Of a stretch of DNA of 64,000 bases, positions 41,401 through 51,307 are shown one piece after another. The DNA lies in contig SNVD02009651.1 in NCBI GenBank assembly GCA_013180625.2, positions 186,001-250,000 on the forward strand, in the 5' to 3' direction. Both the position numbers and the translations under genes were made by a program. The DNA is from Boswellia sacra (Eukaryota; Streptophyta; Magnoliopsida; Sapindales; Burseraceae). The notes under the pieces are model-generated. The model was not told the origin of the DNA. It saw only the letters and a list, made by a program, of their open reading frames with translations, and made no database searches. Each line of letters begins with the position of its first letter. The first letter of the stretch is position 1.

Positions 41401-41999
41401 TAAGTTAAAAACAGAATTTGCATACATGAACTATGATCTAAATAGAAAGCGACAAATAGATTTACATTCAGCTTTCAGCTAGCAACAGAATTTGCTAATA
41501 TAATTTGTTATTCTTATATACTGTCTCCACTCTTAACCTGAAAAGTTTATTTGGAATATGCTGGTTAAACTTGAATCCACCTGATCAGGGCTAAAGCTCT
41601 GGTTCAAACCAGCATATTCCAAAATTGAGTACAACATATAAGAAATTGGGGAGAAAAAGAGCAGAAGAGGAATGCTAGAAATTTTAACACAAAATCAATA
41701 AATCAAGTACTGGATATAACAAAGTACTAAAATATTCCATCACAAGCATCACAAGCATAAAATATTCCAATTATAATATTGAAATATTATAACTAACTTT
41801 CATTTAAACTAACTTTGAATGGAATGCAACAAACAGACACAATAGATATAACAATAAAGAGGCCAAGCATCCATCTTCATAAGCAAAGCAAACATATAAC
41901 AAGCAAAGAGTTTGCGACACGGTCTTTAGAGTCTCAATGTTATTTTAAAAACAAGCCATTGAACTATATATAAGTTCCCTACCACTAAACAAGTTGTAA
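38488..41999. other. Leader region of CACTA element 1, unassigned
   Basis: This is non-coding DNA upstream of the TNP2 gene within element 1. Near 38640-38720 'gggctggttttatcagtgg'-like phrases resemble, inverted, the 'cagcccattaaac' repeats upstream of the TNP2 gene in element 2, so that part belongs to the transposon family. A 16-bp perfect inverted repeat lies at 41551-41622. Fragments of other host genes may hide here, but I recognise none. Confidence 0.4.
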
Positions 42000-42327
42000 C
42001 TAATCAGCATTCCAACTCTGCTCGACAATCTCACGTACTCTCCTGTTGTATTCCCGCTTATTCTCACTAAAAATCTGGGCAGCTTCTGAATTTGCTGGGG
42101 AGTTTGGGTTTGGGTCACAAAGCAATGACTGCAGGGAGGCCATAACTAAGGGTCAAAACATTGATGCAATAACATCAAAGTTGAATGAAAGAAATCTATA
42201 AAATAATAATAATAATAATAATCATAATAATCAAATACCTGGATTGACGTGAGTATTGCTGCTACATCATAAATGGGACTCCACTGATTTTGTAGAATAT
42301 CTAAACAAATGCTTCCATCCACATAAA
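42000..42327 (-). pseudogene. Captured exons of a RAD6-type ubiquitin-conjugating enzyme (UBC2-like)
   Basis: Two consecutive 3' exons of a RAD6/UBC2-class E2 lie inside CACTA element 1 on the minus strand. Exon 42327-42239 reads [20 protein letters not shown] then VAAILTSIQ, and exon 42128-42000 reads [20 protein letters not shown] and on to [10 protein letters not shown] with the normal stop. The intron between them (about 110 bp, with an AAT microsatellite) is kept, with a GT donor and AG acceptor, so this is a DNA-level copy and not a retrocopy. The catalytic cysteine C of SICLDIL is included; the N-terminal half, which contacts E1, is missing. Both frames are undamaged, so capture was recent or the source is closely related. 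The fragment could be co-transcribed with the transposase leader. Confidence 0.9.
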
Positions 42328-43867
42328 CTGTATAGGGCAGAGCAATAAAAAAATGAAAAATCACAACAGTTGCCAAACACATAATTTTTCTTACTAATTC
42401 ATAAAAACAAGGAATAGCACAAACAAGGCAACATCAGAAGAAGCCCGAAGTCAACGCTACAAGTAGGAGAAAAGTTGAAATCAATAAAGGAGCTTAGTGC
42501 ATTTATGTTGCTATGATGACAGATAATATTTACACCATAGCTTAGATGCTATGAAATTGGGCTTCTATTCTTGTCGTTTGAGATGTTGACTTATTGTAAA
42601 AGGATGCTTGGAGGCACAAAATGAAAATACTGCAGAGCTCGACGTTTTGCCTTATGAGTGTCTATGGTATGCATGCAACAAACACCCAGAACATTTTAGT
42701 TGACCTTCTCATCAGTTTCTGACTGTTATTTAATTGTGATGGTTTTTCTTACTTGGAGATTTGTATAGTTTTAAGGGTAGCTTTCATCCAAGCCCCTTGG
42801 TTTAACAAAACATTAACAAACCCAAACAAACACCGTCCTTAGTTATGTTATTGGTTACATTCCTAGCTCCTAGCTCAGAGATACTTTTAAATGGTTTAGA
42901 TTCGGTTATCAATAATTAAATATTGTACAAATCTAAGTTTTCCTCCTAAAAAATTTAATCACATTGAGAAAACTCCCATTCTATTTTTGGATTTTCAATT
43001 TTTTTTTCACCTTGCTCTTTTAAAGAAATCAAACAACACTGGCTTCTTAATTGTTGTTTAAGAAAAGAATAACGAAAGAGCATTATTAGAGTCAAAAAAA
43101 AGAGAGAGAGAGAAGTACACATGGTAAAATGAGAAATCAATTGTAACCCCACTAAAACTTATTACATATATAAAACAACCACTGCAAAAAGCACATGCTT
43201 AATCTGTCGTCATCACCATTACTACTATCATAAGCACATTAACAAATGTTTCCAAAACGATCAAACAAACACCGACCGAATTTCAGTTAAAATCAACTGG
43301 AAATGTTGAAATATCACTTTTTACCCTTCAAAAATCTATAAAACTTATTTCTGTAACAATTGAAATAACAATTAAAAAAAGATAAAAGATAGAAATAACA
43401 ATTGAAACCAAAAAGATAAAAGACGAAATAATACCTCCGAATTTCTGTAAGAGTGAAGCAGAAATAGCAGAAGAACGCAGGGGATTTTCAGTCGGTTTGA
43501 AGCAGAAGAATGCAGGGGATTTCCAGTCGGTTTTTCGGGGAAACAAGCAGCCAGTGTTGACAACAATGGCCGAGCTTTGGCCAAACCAGCGAGGAATGGT
43601 GCGACCGAGCGGTTGTACGAGATAATGGCGACTGTGAGCGAGGAACGATGCGACAAAAGGGGAAGCACGACGTTGAGAGGTTGAAGGATGAAGGACGAAC
43701 GGTGCGACGAAGGGTGCTACGAAGGGCGAAGCAAAATTGAGGATATAACAGCTTTGGGCGGGAGAGATTAGAGCTTTGGGCGGAAAAAATTGGGGAAGGG
43801 AAATTAGGGATTTCAGAGGGAAAAGCGGGAGAATTGGGGGAAAATTTTGTTTATATTAGGGGACTTT
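42328..43867. other. 5' region of CACTA element 1, no gene recognised
   Basis: No further E2 exons are found upstream of the captured pair. 43430-43850 is GC-richer, with internal repetition ('gcaggggatttccagtcggttt' at 43473 and 43512; 'gagctttgggcgg' twice near 43750-43780), probably the transposon promoter and leader. Confidence 0.45.
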
Positions 43868-43985
43868 ACTGCAAGCCACAAAACCGCAGTAAAGTCCGTG
43901 GAATCTACGGCGGGCCATTAGGCCCGCCGTAGAATTCTGATTTTTACCGCGGTTTCGGAGGCCCGCGGTAAATATACACAGTAAA
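43868..43985. repeat. Subterminal repeats of CACTA element 1 (5' side)
   Basis: A short array of ccgcagtaaa, ggcgggcc...ggcccgcc and ttaccgcgg...ccgcggtaaa motifs, matching the other end. It is far shorter than the 3' array. The terminal CACTA inverted repeat is not found after it. Confidence 0.8.
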
Positions 43986-44286
43986 CCCACTACTTACTTA
44001 AGAAAAAGATGCACTACAGGTCATGCACTTATATAGCAATTCAACATGGTTACAAGGATTAGTTTCACACTCAATATGAAAACTTCTAGTGAAAACTCTA
44101 ATCTCATATAACAATGTAATTATTGATCTAGAATGAAAAGGAAAAAATAGTTATAAACCACTCAAAAGATAAGGATTAGAGGAGTATGCAACCATGATAT
44201 ATATAACCATAAAGTGTGTATAGAATGTTTCTTGTCTTCATTTTAAGGTATTACAAAGTTCAATAGGATAAGAATTTACCATTTTT
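43986..44286. other. Spacer between CACTA element 1 and the cytochrome c1 relic
   Basis: It would correspond to the intron after the last recognised cytochrome c1 exon. The C-terminal membrane-anchor exon is not found here or beyond the transposon. Confidence 0.4.
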
Positions 44287-45566
44287 CTATCTTCCATTTC
44301 TGGCTTGGTAGCCTAAGACAAAAATGTCACAACATCTTGCCCAATCTGTGCCAAAATTGTTAATAGAATATGAGAATTCACTCTTTGATAAGAGATCTGC
44401 AATATCAAGTAAAATAAAGATTACATGTGCTTCTATTTCTGGGGTACCATCTTCATATTCTATAGCACCATCATTGAGCATTTTGGGCATAGCTATTGCC
44501 CCTTTAAGGAAGTAAGGGTTATAGTGAAGCTCTTCTTCGACATATAAACAAAATTCGAGGATAGCACAAGACGCATCACATTAAAAACCTCTACAACCAA
44601 AAAGCAACAGGATTGTAAAATGTTGAAAATGATAAACTTGCATTTTGGAAACAAGTTATTTTTAAAATTTGAGAATTCAATAGATGATGCTTCTCATTAT
44701 GGGTAGAGATTTAATAATGATGACTTTACAATTGTTAGCATGCAGGATGTTAGTTTTCTGAACATTCACATAGACATAGTTTTGTCTCACACTAAGCGTA
44801 AGTTCACTGTGTAATATTGTCTTACACTAAGAGATCGTACTAAGTGTAAGTTCACAAAGTTTTGTCACACCAAGTTATTAACATTTTTCCTTCATTTTAG
44901 AGTTTAAAAAATTTCTTTTCGTTTTGTTTTCCCTTATGGCTAAAGCCAAGAAGCCAAAATCACAAGACGTGTTAATGTGACAAACCACTTTAATTTTCAC
45001 AAGGAATTTCAAGTAGCTAGAGAATATCAAAAATCTATTGTCAGCTACGTACATTACTAATTATTTGAAAATTTTAACAATATCATCAATTTGCAGAAAC
45101 TATAGGAATTCTAGTAAACAAGTAACCGTTTACTAAGTTTGCCAACTTTAAGATAATTCATATTATATTCTTTCTTTATCGACAAACTGAATGTAATACA
45201 GAAAGTAGAACATACCGAGACACCAACTGGAGGATCACAATAACCAGTTAAAAGAGCAAACACATAGTTCTAACCATTATAACGGGCTTGAAAAGACTTG
45301 GAAGTTAGAAACTGCAAGGACATAGTTACATTATTTCTAGTCATAAATTAAAAAATCGTAAATACATTTGTGATAAGACTTAAAGTCAGGAGGATATGCC
45401 TCTTCATTTGCAAACTAGCTGCTTGTTTGTTTGCATATGGCTGAGGAAAATGATCACTTAGCTTGCCAGGTCTTGTAAACATCTCAACCCCATCATTAGG
45501 CCTGTTGCCATGGCCTTGGTCTTATCTTCAGTGTACGCCACACCCACAAGATCATGATATGAACCC
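44287..45566 (-). pseudogene. Cytochrome c1 (complex III) pseudogene, introns retained
   Basis: Pieces of the mitochondrial bc1-complex haem protein read in order on the minus strand. About 45565-45480 gives HDLVGVAYTEDKTKAMA. About 45480-45380 gives RPGKLSDHFPQPYANKQAA, then a frame change before EEAYPPDF. About 45300-45225 gives QARYNG, a TAG stop, then NYVFALLTGYCDPPVGVS. About 44560-44435 gives EELHYNPYFLKGAIAMPKML and NDGAIEYEDGTPEIEA. After a retained intron, about 44350-44287 gives QIGQDVVTFLS, a TAG stop, then ATKPEMEDRKM. The CXXCH haem site and the C-terminal membrane anchor are absent. Introns with recognisable sites show it came from genomic DNA. Stops, shifts and missing ends rule out function. 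It lies between, not inside, the two CACTA elements. Confidence 0.88.
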
Positions 45567-45624
45567 AAATGTTCTCTATTTTAAATCCATTCCAATGGGA
45601 ACGTGTTTAAAATAGAGAACATTT
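45567..45624. repeat. Perfect 19-bp inverted repeat with 20-bp loop
   Basis: AAATGTTCTCTATTTTAAA at 45567-45585 is followed by its exact reverse complement at 45606-45624. The structure begins exactly where cytochrome c1 similarity ends on its 5' side. Two copies of a 'taagtatggccgaacgttaga'-like phrase follow at about 45637 and 45690. Confidence 0.85.
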
Positions 45625-46015
45625 GTAGAGCATTGTAAGTATGGCCGAACGTTAGATTCTCAGCAAATCAAGTAGTTTCCCACGAAAGAACTATAAGTAT
45701 GGTTGAACATTAGAACCTCACTGTGGATCAATTTTGAAGACAAATTAACCTCGAAGATCTAATGAAATATGAATGCAACATTAGTGTTGTACAAAAATCA
45801 ATTATTTTAACAGGATCTCTTAATTTAAGACCTATGGTACTCACCTAATCCAGCCACCTTCCCTTCCTGTACAAATTCTTGCACTCCTCTACGTCCAGTT
45901 CGGTGGAAGATGAAGCACCCATGAGCTAATCTTTGTTCTAGTTCCTTGGACTAACTCTTGCGTTCACTAATAATGAAGTGTGAAACAGGACAACCAACTA
46001 GATATGGGTTTCCCC
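45625..46015. other. Unassigned DNA upstream of the cytochrome c1 relic
   Basis: A direct repeat of about 21 bp ('agtatggccgaacgttaga' and 'agtatggttgaacattaga') lies at about 45638 and 45693. A minus-strand frame near 45950-45850 (HGCFIFHRTGRRGVQEFVQE) looks exon-like and ends near a GT, but I cannot name it. Confidence 0.35.
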
Positions 46016-46460
46016 TAGGGGCGAGAATTCGGGTTAGTGGTCATGTCTTGTTGAGCTATGACATGGTACAACAGATATAATCCAAATATGACTCATTTAT
46101 TATTTGTATTAGAAAAACCCAATTCGAATATGATATGATTATTAAATTGATTATATTATCCGATATGTTAGTAAGAATAATAAATAGGCCATTTCTGTGT
46201 TAAACAAGAATATGACTTATTTAATACGATTATGATACTTTTAAATAATTAACGCTATTATGACATATTTAAGTAATTAGTACGAGTATGACATGTTTAA
46301 ATGCCTTGACACGACCACGACATGTTTACAAACACAATTATGACACGTTTAAATAATTAATACGATTATGGTATCATTATACATTACAAATTTATATAGT
46401 ATTATGTTTTATTAGTGTTAAATGTGTCACTAAATGGGTTCATGTCACTAAACGGATTCG

Positions 46461-46463
46461 TGT
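46461..46463. repeat. TGT target-site duplication of CACTA element 2, left copy
   Basis: TGT precedes CACTA at 46464 and follows TAGTG at 57734-57736, the 3-bp duplication expected of CACTA transposition. Confidence 0.85.
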
Positions 46464-46499
46464 CACTACAAGAAGGGGCGGCTTATACTACGCCCATTG

Positions 46500-46566
46500 C
46501 AGCGATTTTTAAAAACCGCCGTAGGTAGATTTACGCAAAAATATGTGCGGCGGTTTTGAGAACCGC
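46500..46566. repeat. Subterminal repeats of CACTA element 2 (5' side)
   Basis: Short array: 'aaaaaccgccgta', 'tgcggcggttttgagaaccgcc'. It uses the same motif as the 3' side array. Confidence 0.8.
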
Positions 46567-49500
46567 CTTTTAAATGGCCTCAAAATCCCCAAATCGATTT
46601 TGCCCTCATGCCAGTACCGTCTCGTCTCTCTCAAGTCTTCTCTCCATTGAAACGCGATTCTGCCCTCACCCCATCCTTAAACTCGATTGAAACTAAAGTC
46701 ATCACCCTATTGAAATGCCAGTTCCCTCTCGTCTCTCTCAACTGTTCTCTCAATTGAAACTCGATTGAGTGCCGGTTTCGCATCTCGTCTCTCTCATGAT
46801 TATCAATCCTCGTTTCGCATGCTGTAAAGGGCACATACAAAAAAATTAAGTCCAGGCAATCGCATGCTTTAGAGAGCTTTGTCTCCGAACTTGCTTGCTG
46901 GAGTACACAGCGATCGGAGTAGGCACAGACGACAGACAACCCTCGCTCTCAAGTGGCTTTCGCTGTTACAGGAAATTCCAGGATTGGTGATTTTGTTACA
47001 GGTTGGTGCATTAGCTTTCAAAAGTTTCAGCTTTTAGAAGGTATTGATACCATTTTGGAGTTTTTGAAATTATGCTTATGGCCTTCTATGCGTTGTTCTA
47101 TCACATATCTCCAGGATTTTTTGTAGCTACTCTCTTTGTTCAATTTTATCTAATATTAATGAACCTATTTTTTGTTATACGAGTTGAGTGTCTGATAAAG
47201 GCAGATGAGGTTGGTTGAAATTTCCAAGCATGTACTTGGCACAATAGCATTGTTTCTGTTCTCTGTTGGCCTAAAGGGTTGTATTATTTTTCTAGGATGA
47301 AATTTGAGTTTCATGAGGAATCACTGTTATTGAATCTAAAGCCAGTTCAGCCATCTCTATGTACTGATGTATATAATTATATGAAATCATAAACCTCTGC
47401 CTTACTAGAGCCAAAAGAATTATGAAAAAGCTAATTCTTTAAACTACTAGTACCTTTCAAGGACTCATGAAATCATAATTCATCCGGGCCTTTAACCTGA
47501 CCAAAGTCATCTCATGAGGTATAAATATAGGTTTGTCATTTGTTAGTCTCTAAACTCTGTATTTTTGGTGGAAACTATTAATTAGTTTAATTGTAGATAA
47601 TATTGTTGAGTTGGGTTGTCTATTGGCATGCTAAGTGGGGATCAATATATCAAACTGGGTTGATAAATTGATACTTATTGATAATTGTAGGAACTGAATA
47701 AGTTTGATTATATCTCCATAAGTGATGTCCAAGAGAGAATAAAGAGTACAAATATGTAGCCTTGCAAATCCCAGTTGTGAATGACTTATTAATTTATGAA
47801 TAATTAAATAATTTTTTAGTATAAATTTATGAATGACTTTTCTGATGAAAGAGAAAAGAAAATATTTATTTAAATATTTAGTATATTGGACTAAAGGCAT
47901 TATTTCAAGTTATCATGGTTATTCAGTTTAATATAATACACGTTTATTGATTGACTTCTTGTGCTTGGTTCAATTCCATTTGGGTTTTGTTCAATCATAA
48001 GTTTAATGTTTCACAGGAAATGACATTTGTTTGGTATTTTCGTTATCTCAAATTAATACAGGTTTTTGATAATTTTATGTTTGTTTCTTCAACATCATTT
48101 TGTAAATATATCTGTGCAATTTGCAAGATTTGAAAGTACATAATCAAAGTGCATTTTGTCACTGGTACACTAGAACCAGCTTTCTCTGTCTGCTCAATTA
48201 ATTGTTCAAGTTTTACTTTTTCAGGTATCTTTTTGAAACTTTGAGGCTAAGCTACTGTGTCAAAGCTTGCGTTTAAAGAAGGTGGTCTTGATTTGTAATG
48301 GATAGCCGGAAGTGAGGTATAGTTAAATTTTTATTGATAAAAGTCTTACATATCTTTAATATTTGAAAGTAAGTTGAAAATCTAAATAAGTTTCTGTTTT
48401 ATTTTTCTAATGTTTTACTTTATTTTCATAATGAGTTTCGCTTTGATGATGCTTTCATTGGCACTTGACCTTGTACAAACATGTATTAAGAAGGGGCCTA
48501 AAAGAAGAACAATAAATAAAAGGGAACCAAACAAAGAAAAACTATAAAATCAAGGGCTGACTGCGAAAATATCATCTTTTATGCATGCAATTTGAAAATA
48601 TATCTTTATTGGGCTTGAGGAGGCCCATAAGGTAGCTCTGCCCCTTGTAAAGCATCAAACTTATAGTATAGTAGAAAACTACTTTAAGTACAACAGCATG
48701 GTGCTGTTGGCATCTTGATTTTGATGAATATTATGCCTGATGCTGCTTTCTATTAGTATATCAATGATATTGTCCTAAATTTGGATAGCTGATTTCGAGG
48801 TTTTGTTGAATTTTGGTGAGATTCAGTGAAAAGGGTTTGCAGAATTGAGAACTTTGGATCTAATTTAGCTGTATATCATGCAATTTGGTTTAGTTGGATA
48901 TAGAACCCAAAGGTTCTAATGACAATTTGTAAGTGCAAAATGATCATTGATGGAGAAGATTTCCAGTTTATTGGATGAAAATTATAATTGTATTGTTGAT
49001 AGTTTGACTGGTCTATGGCTATAATGTGTTGATAATTGAACTATATTTGCTTGGTGATGGAATATAGAGGTACTACCTAATCTTCTTGATGATACTTCTG
49101 TAATCATATCTTTCTAGTTCATAGAAGGATGGGAATGAGTTAATAATACACTTTGTATTGCTTCTAAATTCTGTTCTACTTTATTTTCATGGTCTTTATG
49201 AGTCCATCTGGATGTGGCTGTTGAGCTCTTAGTGTTCTTGCTTGATTGTGTTAGCAGTTCTTTCAAGGTGCTTGTCATTGCAAACTTTTTCAATGATTGA
49301 TTGTTAATTTTTATTGTTGCTGTTCGTCAACGACTCAGCTAGGTTTTTTTACCATTGTTCATTTGTTGTATGTATTCTCATAGCATACCTTTATCCTGAC
49401 ATTATTTTAATTTGTTGTGTTATTTCTGTTAATTTTCTGTTGATTGCCTTCTAAAGTTGAATCAGATCATTAAGGGGTTAAATTCATTGTCTATAAAAAT

Positions 49501-50275
49501 TAGGAACAGTAATAGTAGGTGCCAAGAATTAAATAGAAGTCATGAATTGAAGACTTTTTATATATTATTACTATCATCCTATATATATCTCTGCCTTCTA
49601 CGAACAATTTTTTATAAGCAAATTAGGAAGAGAAGAGAGAAAGTGTGGACAGAATAATTGCCCTAAGTACAAGGGTACATCCTCACCCTTTTGAACTGTG
49701 GGGTGCCATGTAAATGAGGCATGCACTAGTGAAGAAGATGCAGTCTCGTGTGCACCCATAAAAATCAGAACATATTATCTCTTTCTCTCTCTCTCTCTCT
49801 CTCTCCAGGGTCTGTTGAGTGTTTGAAGTTTGTTGGAATTTTGGTGAGGACTAAAATTAAGGGCTTGTTGGTGATAGTGGTGGGACAAACTTTTGTGATT
49901 GTACATAATTAATATAAATTGCTATACTATGGTTGGTAGCTAGATTTGGTGCTTGCTACTTACTGTCCATATGCGGTTTGGTTCATTAATTACTAATATA
50001 TAGAATGGAACATTCTCCAATTAGGATGACAAAGCCTCAAGTACATTCACATACTCTTAACAACACAAAATAGTGATTATGGTGACAAAATCAAAGGGAA
50101 ATGTTGTTGAGAGGGAAATTAAATGAACACTGTGGAGAAAGAGTTTTGACTTTAACAAGGAATTTTTTAGTATTCTTATTAGTCTTCTTATTTGTTAATT
50201 TATTTATTTTAATATTTGGTTTAGAAATACTTATATACTGCATTACAATAAACAAAATTGAATTTTCTCTGTTAG
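46567..50275. other. Leader region of CACTA element 2, unassigned
   Basis: 46580-46800 is a CT-rich leader with a repeated pair of phrases (cgattctgccctcaccc-like and ccagttccctctcgtctctctcaa-like, each two or three times), probably the promoter and 5' leader. The minus-strand frame 46631-46939 through it is a by-product. 46990-50270 is AT-rich with a (CT)n run at about 49783-49805 and no recognised gene. Confidence 0.4.
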
Positions 50276-50507
50276 GTAGTTGCCTTTGGAAACCTTCAAT
50301 TTAATGCTCTTCTGAAAGCCAACTTTGAAGCTGTTCCTAGGAGTATACCCATAGTTGCACTTTCATTTGTTTACCAGGTAACATCAGTTCATCACCAATT
50401 AACCTGCATTGGTTCCATATTGAGATGCTTGTAACGTATTATATCTTCTTGGTTCAGAATGTAGTACCTGTTGTTTGTATAAATCTTGAAGGAAACCTGT
50501 CAAAAGT
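50276..50507 (+). pseudogene. Captured exons resembling a tyrosine/aromatic amino-acid permease
   Basis: Two exons within CACTA element 2. Exon 50276-50377 reads VVAFGNLQFNALLKANFEAV and then PRSIPIVALSFVYQ, between an AG acceptor and a GT donor. Exon 50458 to about 50507 reads NVVPVVCINLEGNLSKV, after which the frame meets TGA. From memory this is the region of plant tyrosine-specific transport proteins (bacterial TyrP/Mtr-like permeases, plastid envelope). The intron of about 80 bp is preserved, so capture was at DNA level. Only about 50 codons of a roughly 500-residue protein are present, so no transporter is made. Confidence 0.8.
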
Positions 50508-50599
50508 AAAGTGATGAATCATTTCATCCTAAACTGTTTAAATTACATAAATAAATATAGAAAATATAAAAGAAATGGGATTAGTCAATGTATAAATGA

Positions 50600-50780
50600 G
50601 ATACAGCCCATACACATTCTGATGTAATGCCAGCCCATTAAACAAAAGCCCACAACCATAATAAAAATTGTCAGCCCATTAAACAAAAAAATTAATAAAA
50701 CCAGCCCACTAAACTAGAAACTATGTCAGCCCATTAAACAAAAGCCCACAAACATAATAAAAACTGCGGTTAGCAATTTT
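50600..50780. repeat. Short tandem repeat upstream of the TNP2 gene of element 2
   Basis: 'cagcccattaaacaaaagcccacaa.cataataaaaa' occurs at about 50632 and again at about 50727, with partial copies between. Related phrases occur inverted upstream of the TNP2 gene of element 1. Confidence 0.75.
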
Positions 50781-51307
50781 TTCTAGTTTAGGAGGCTGGT
50801 GTCATTAATTTTTTTGATATTGAATTTTATTGATAAAATTCAATAAAATATAAAATAAAATACACCACCCCACTAACCGCAGAAAGCGTAAAAAAATAGA
50901 CAACTAATCCAACAAAATACCTATAGTAGTCCACTAAACCATAAAGGAAAGTGCGCTTTCCCACTAAAGCAACCAACAAAAACATCATAGCCCACTTTTC
51001 TAAGCCTCATTCCTAATTAAGTTTAATGGGTAGCCCATACATACCTGGATACATTAGTCCACTGAACCGTACCCACTATTCCCAAATTAAAAAAAATGAA
51101 AAAACACTATCCAACTACCCAAAAAATTCTAAGTTAATAGTTAATATTGTTAGTAACTATTGGATTTTATGATTTGTATCTCTTCGTTAATTATTATCAT
51201 TATTTTGTTCTATCTATGTTTGTTTTTCATGCTTAGAAATTGTTCAATAGTTATTATTTTACCTATCTTGATATGGATTACATCTACTTTCTTTAAGGAA
51301 CATACCC

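Larger units (their letters stand above)
32036..43985 (-). mobile_element. CACTA (En/Spm) DNA transposon 1, decayed, genes on minus strand
   Basis: The left end at 32036 begins CACTACAAGAAAATCGG, the typical CACTA terminus, after 'agt'. About 400 bp of subterminal repeats follow (32055-32455), built from inverted and direct copies of TTACCGCGG/CCGCGGTAA. The right end has a shorter array of the same motif (about 43868-43975), after which the expected TTGTAGTG terminus is missing, so this end is truncated or mutated; 43985 is approximate. Inside, in minus-strand order, are an approximately 5-kb leader with captured host exons, a TNP2-type gene and a TNPA/Transposase_24-type gene. Multiple stops and frameshifts make it non-autonomous today. 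Confidence 0.88.

Noticed and set aside
46631..46939. 102-codon minus-strand frame in the CACTA element 2 leader
   Set aside because: It is antisense to a CT-rich leader containing repeated phrases, with no recognisable domain; a chance frame is likelier.
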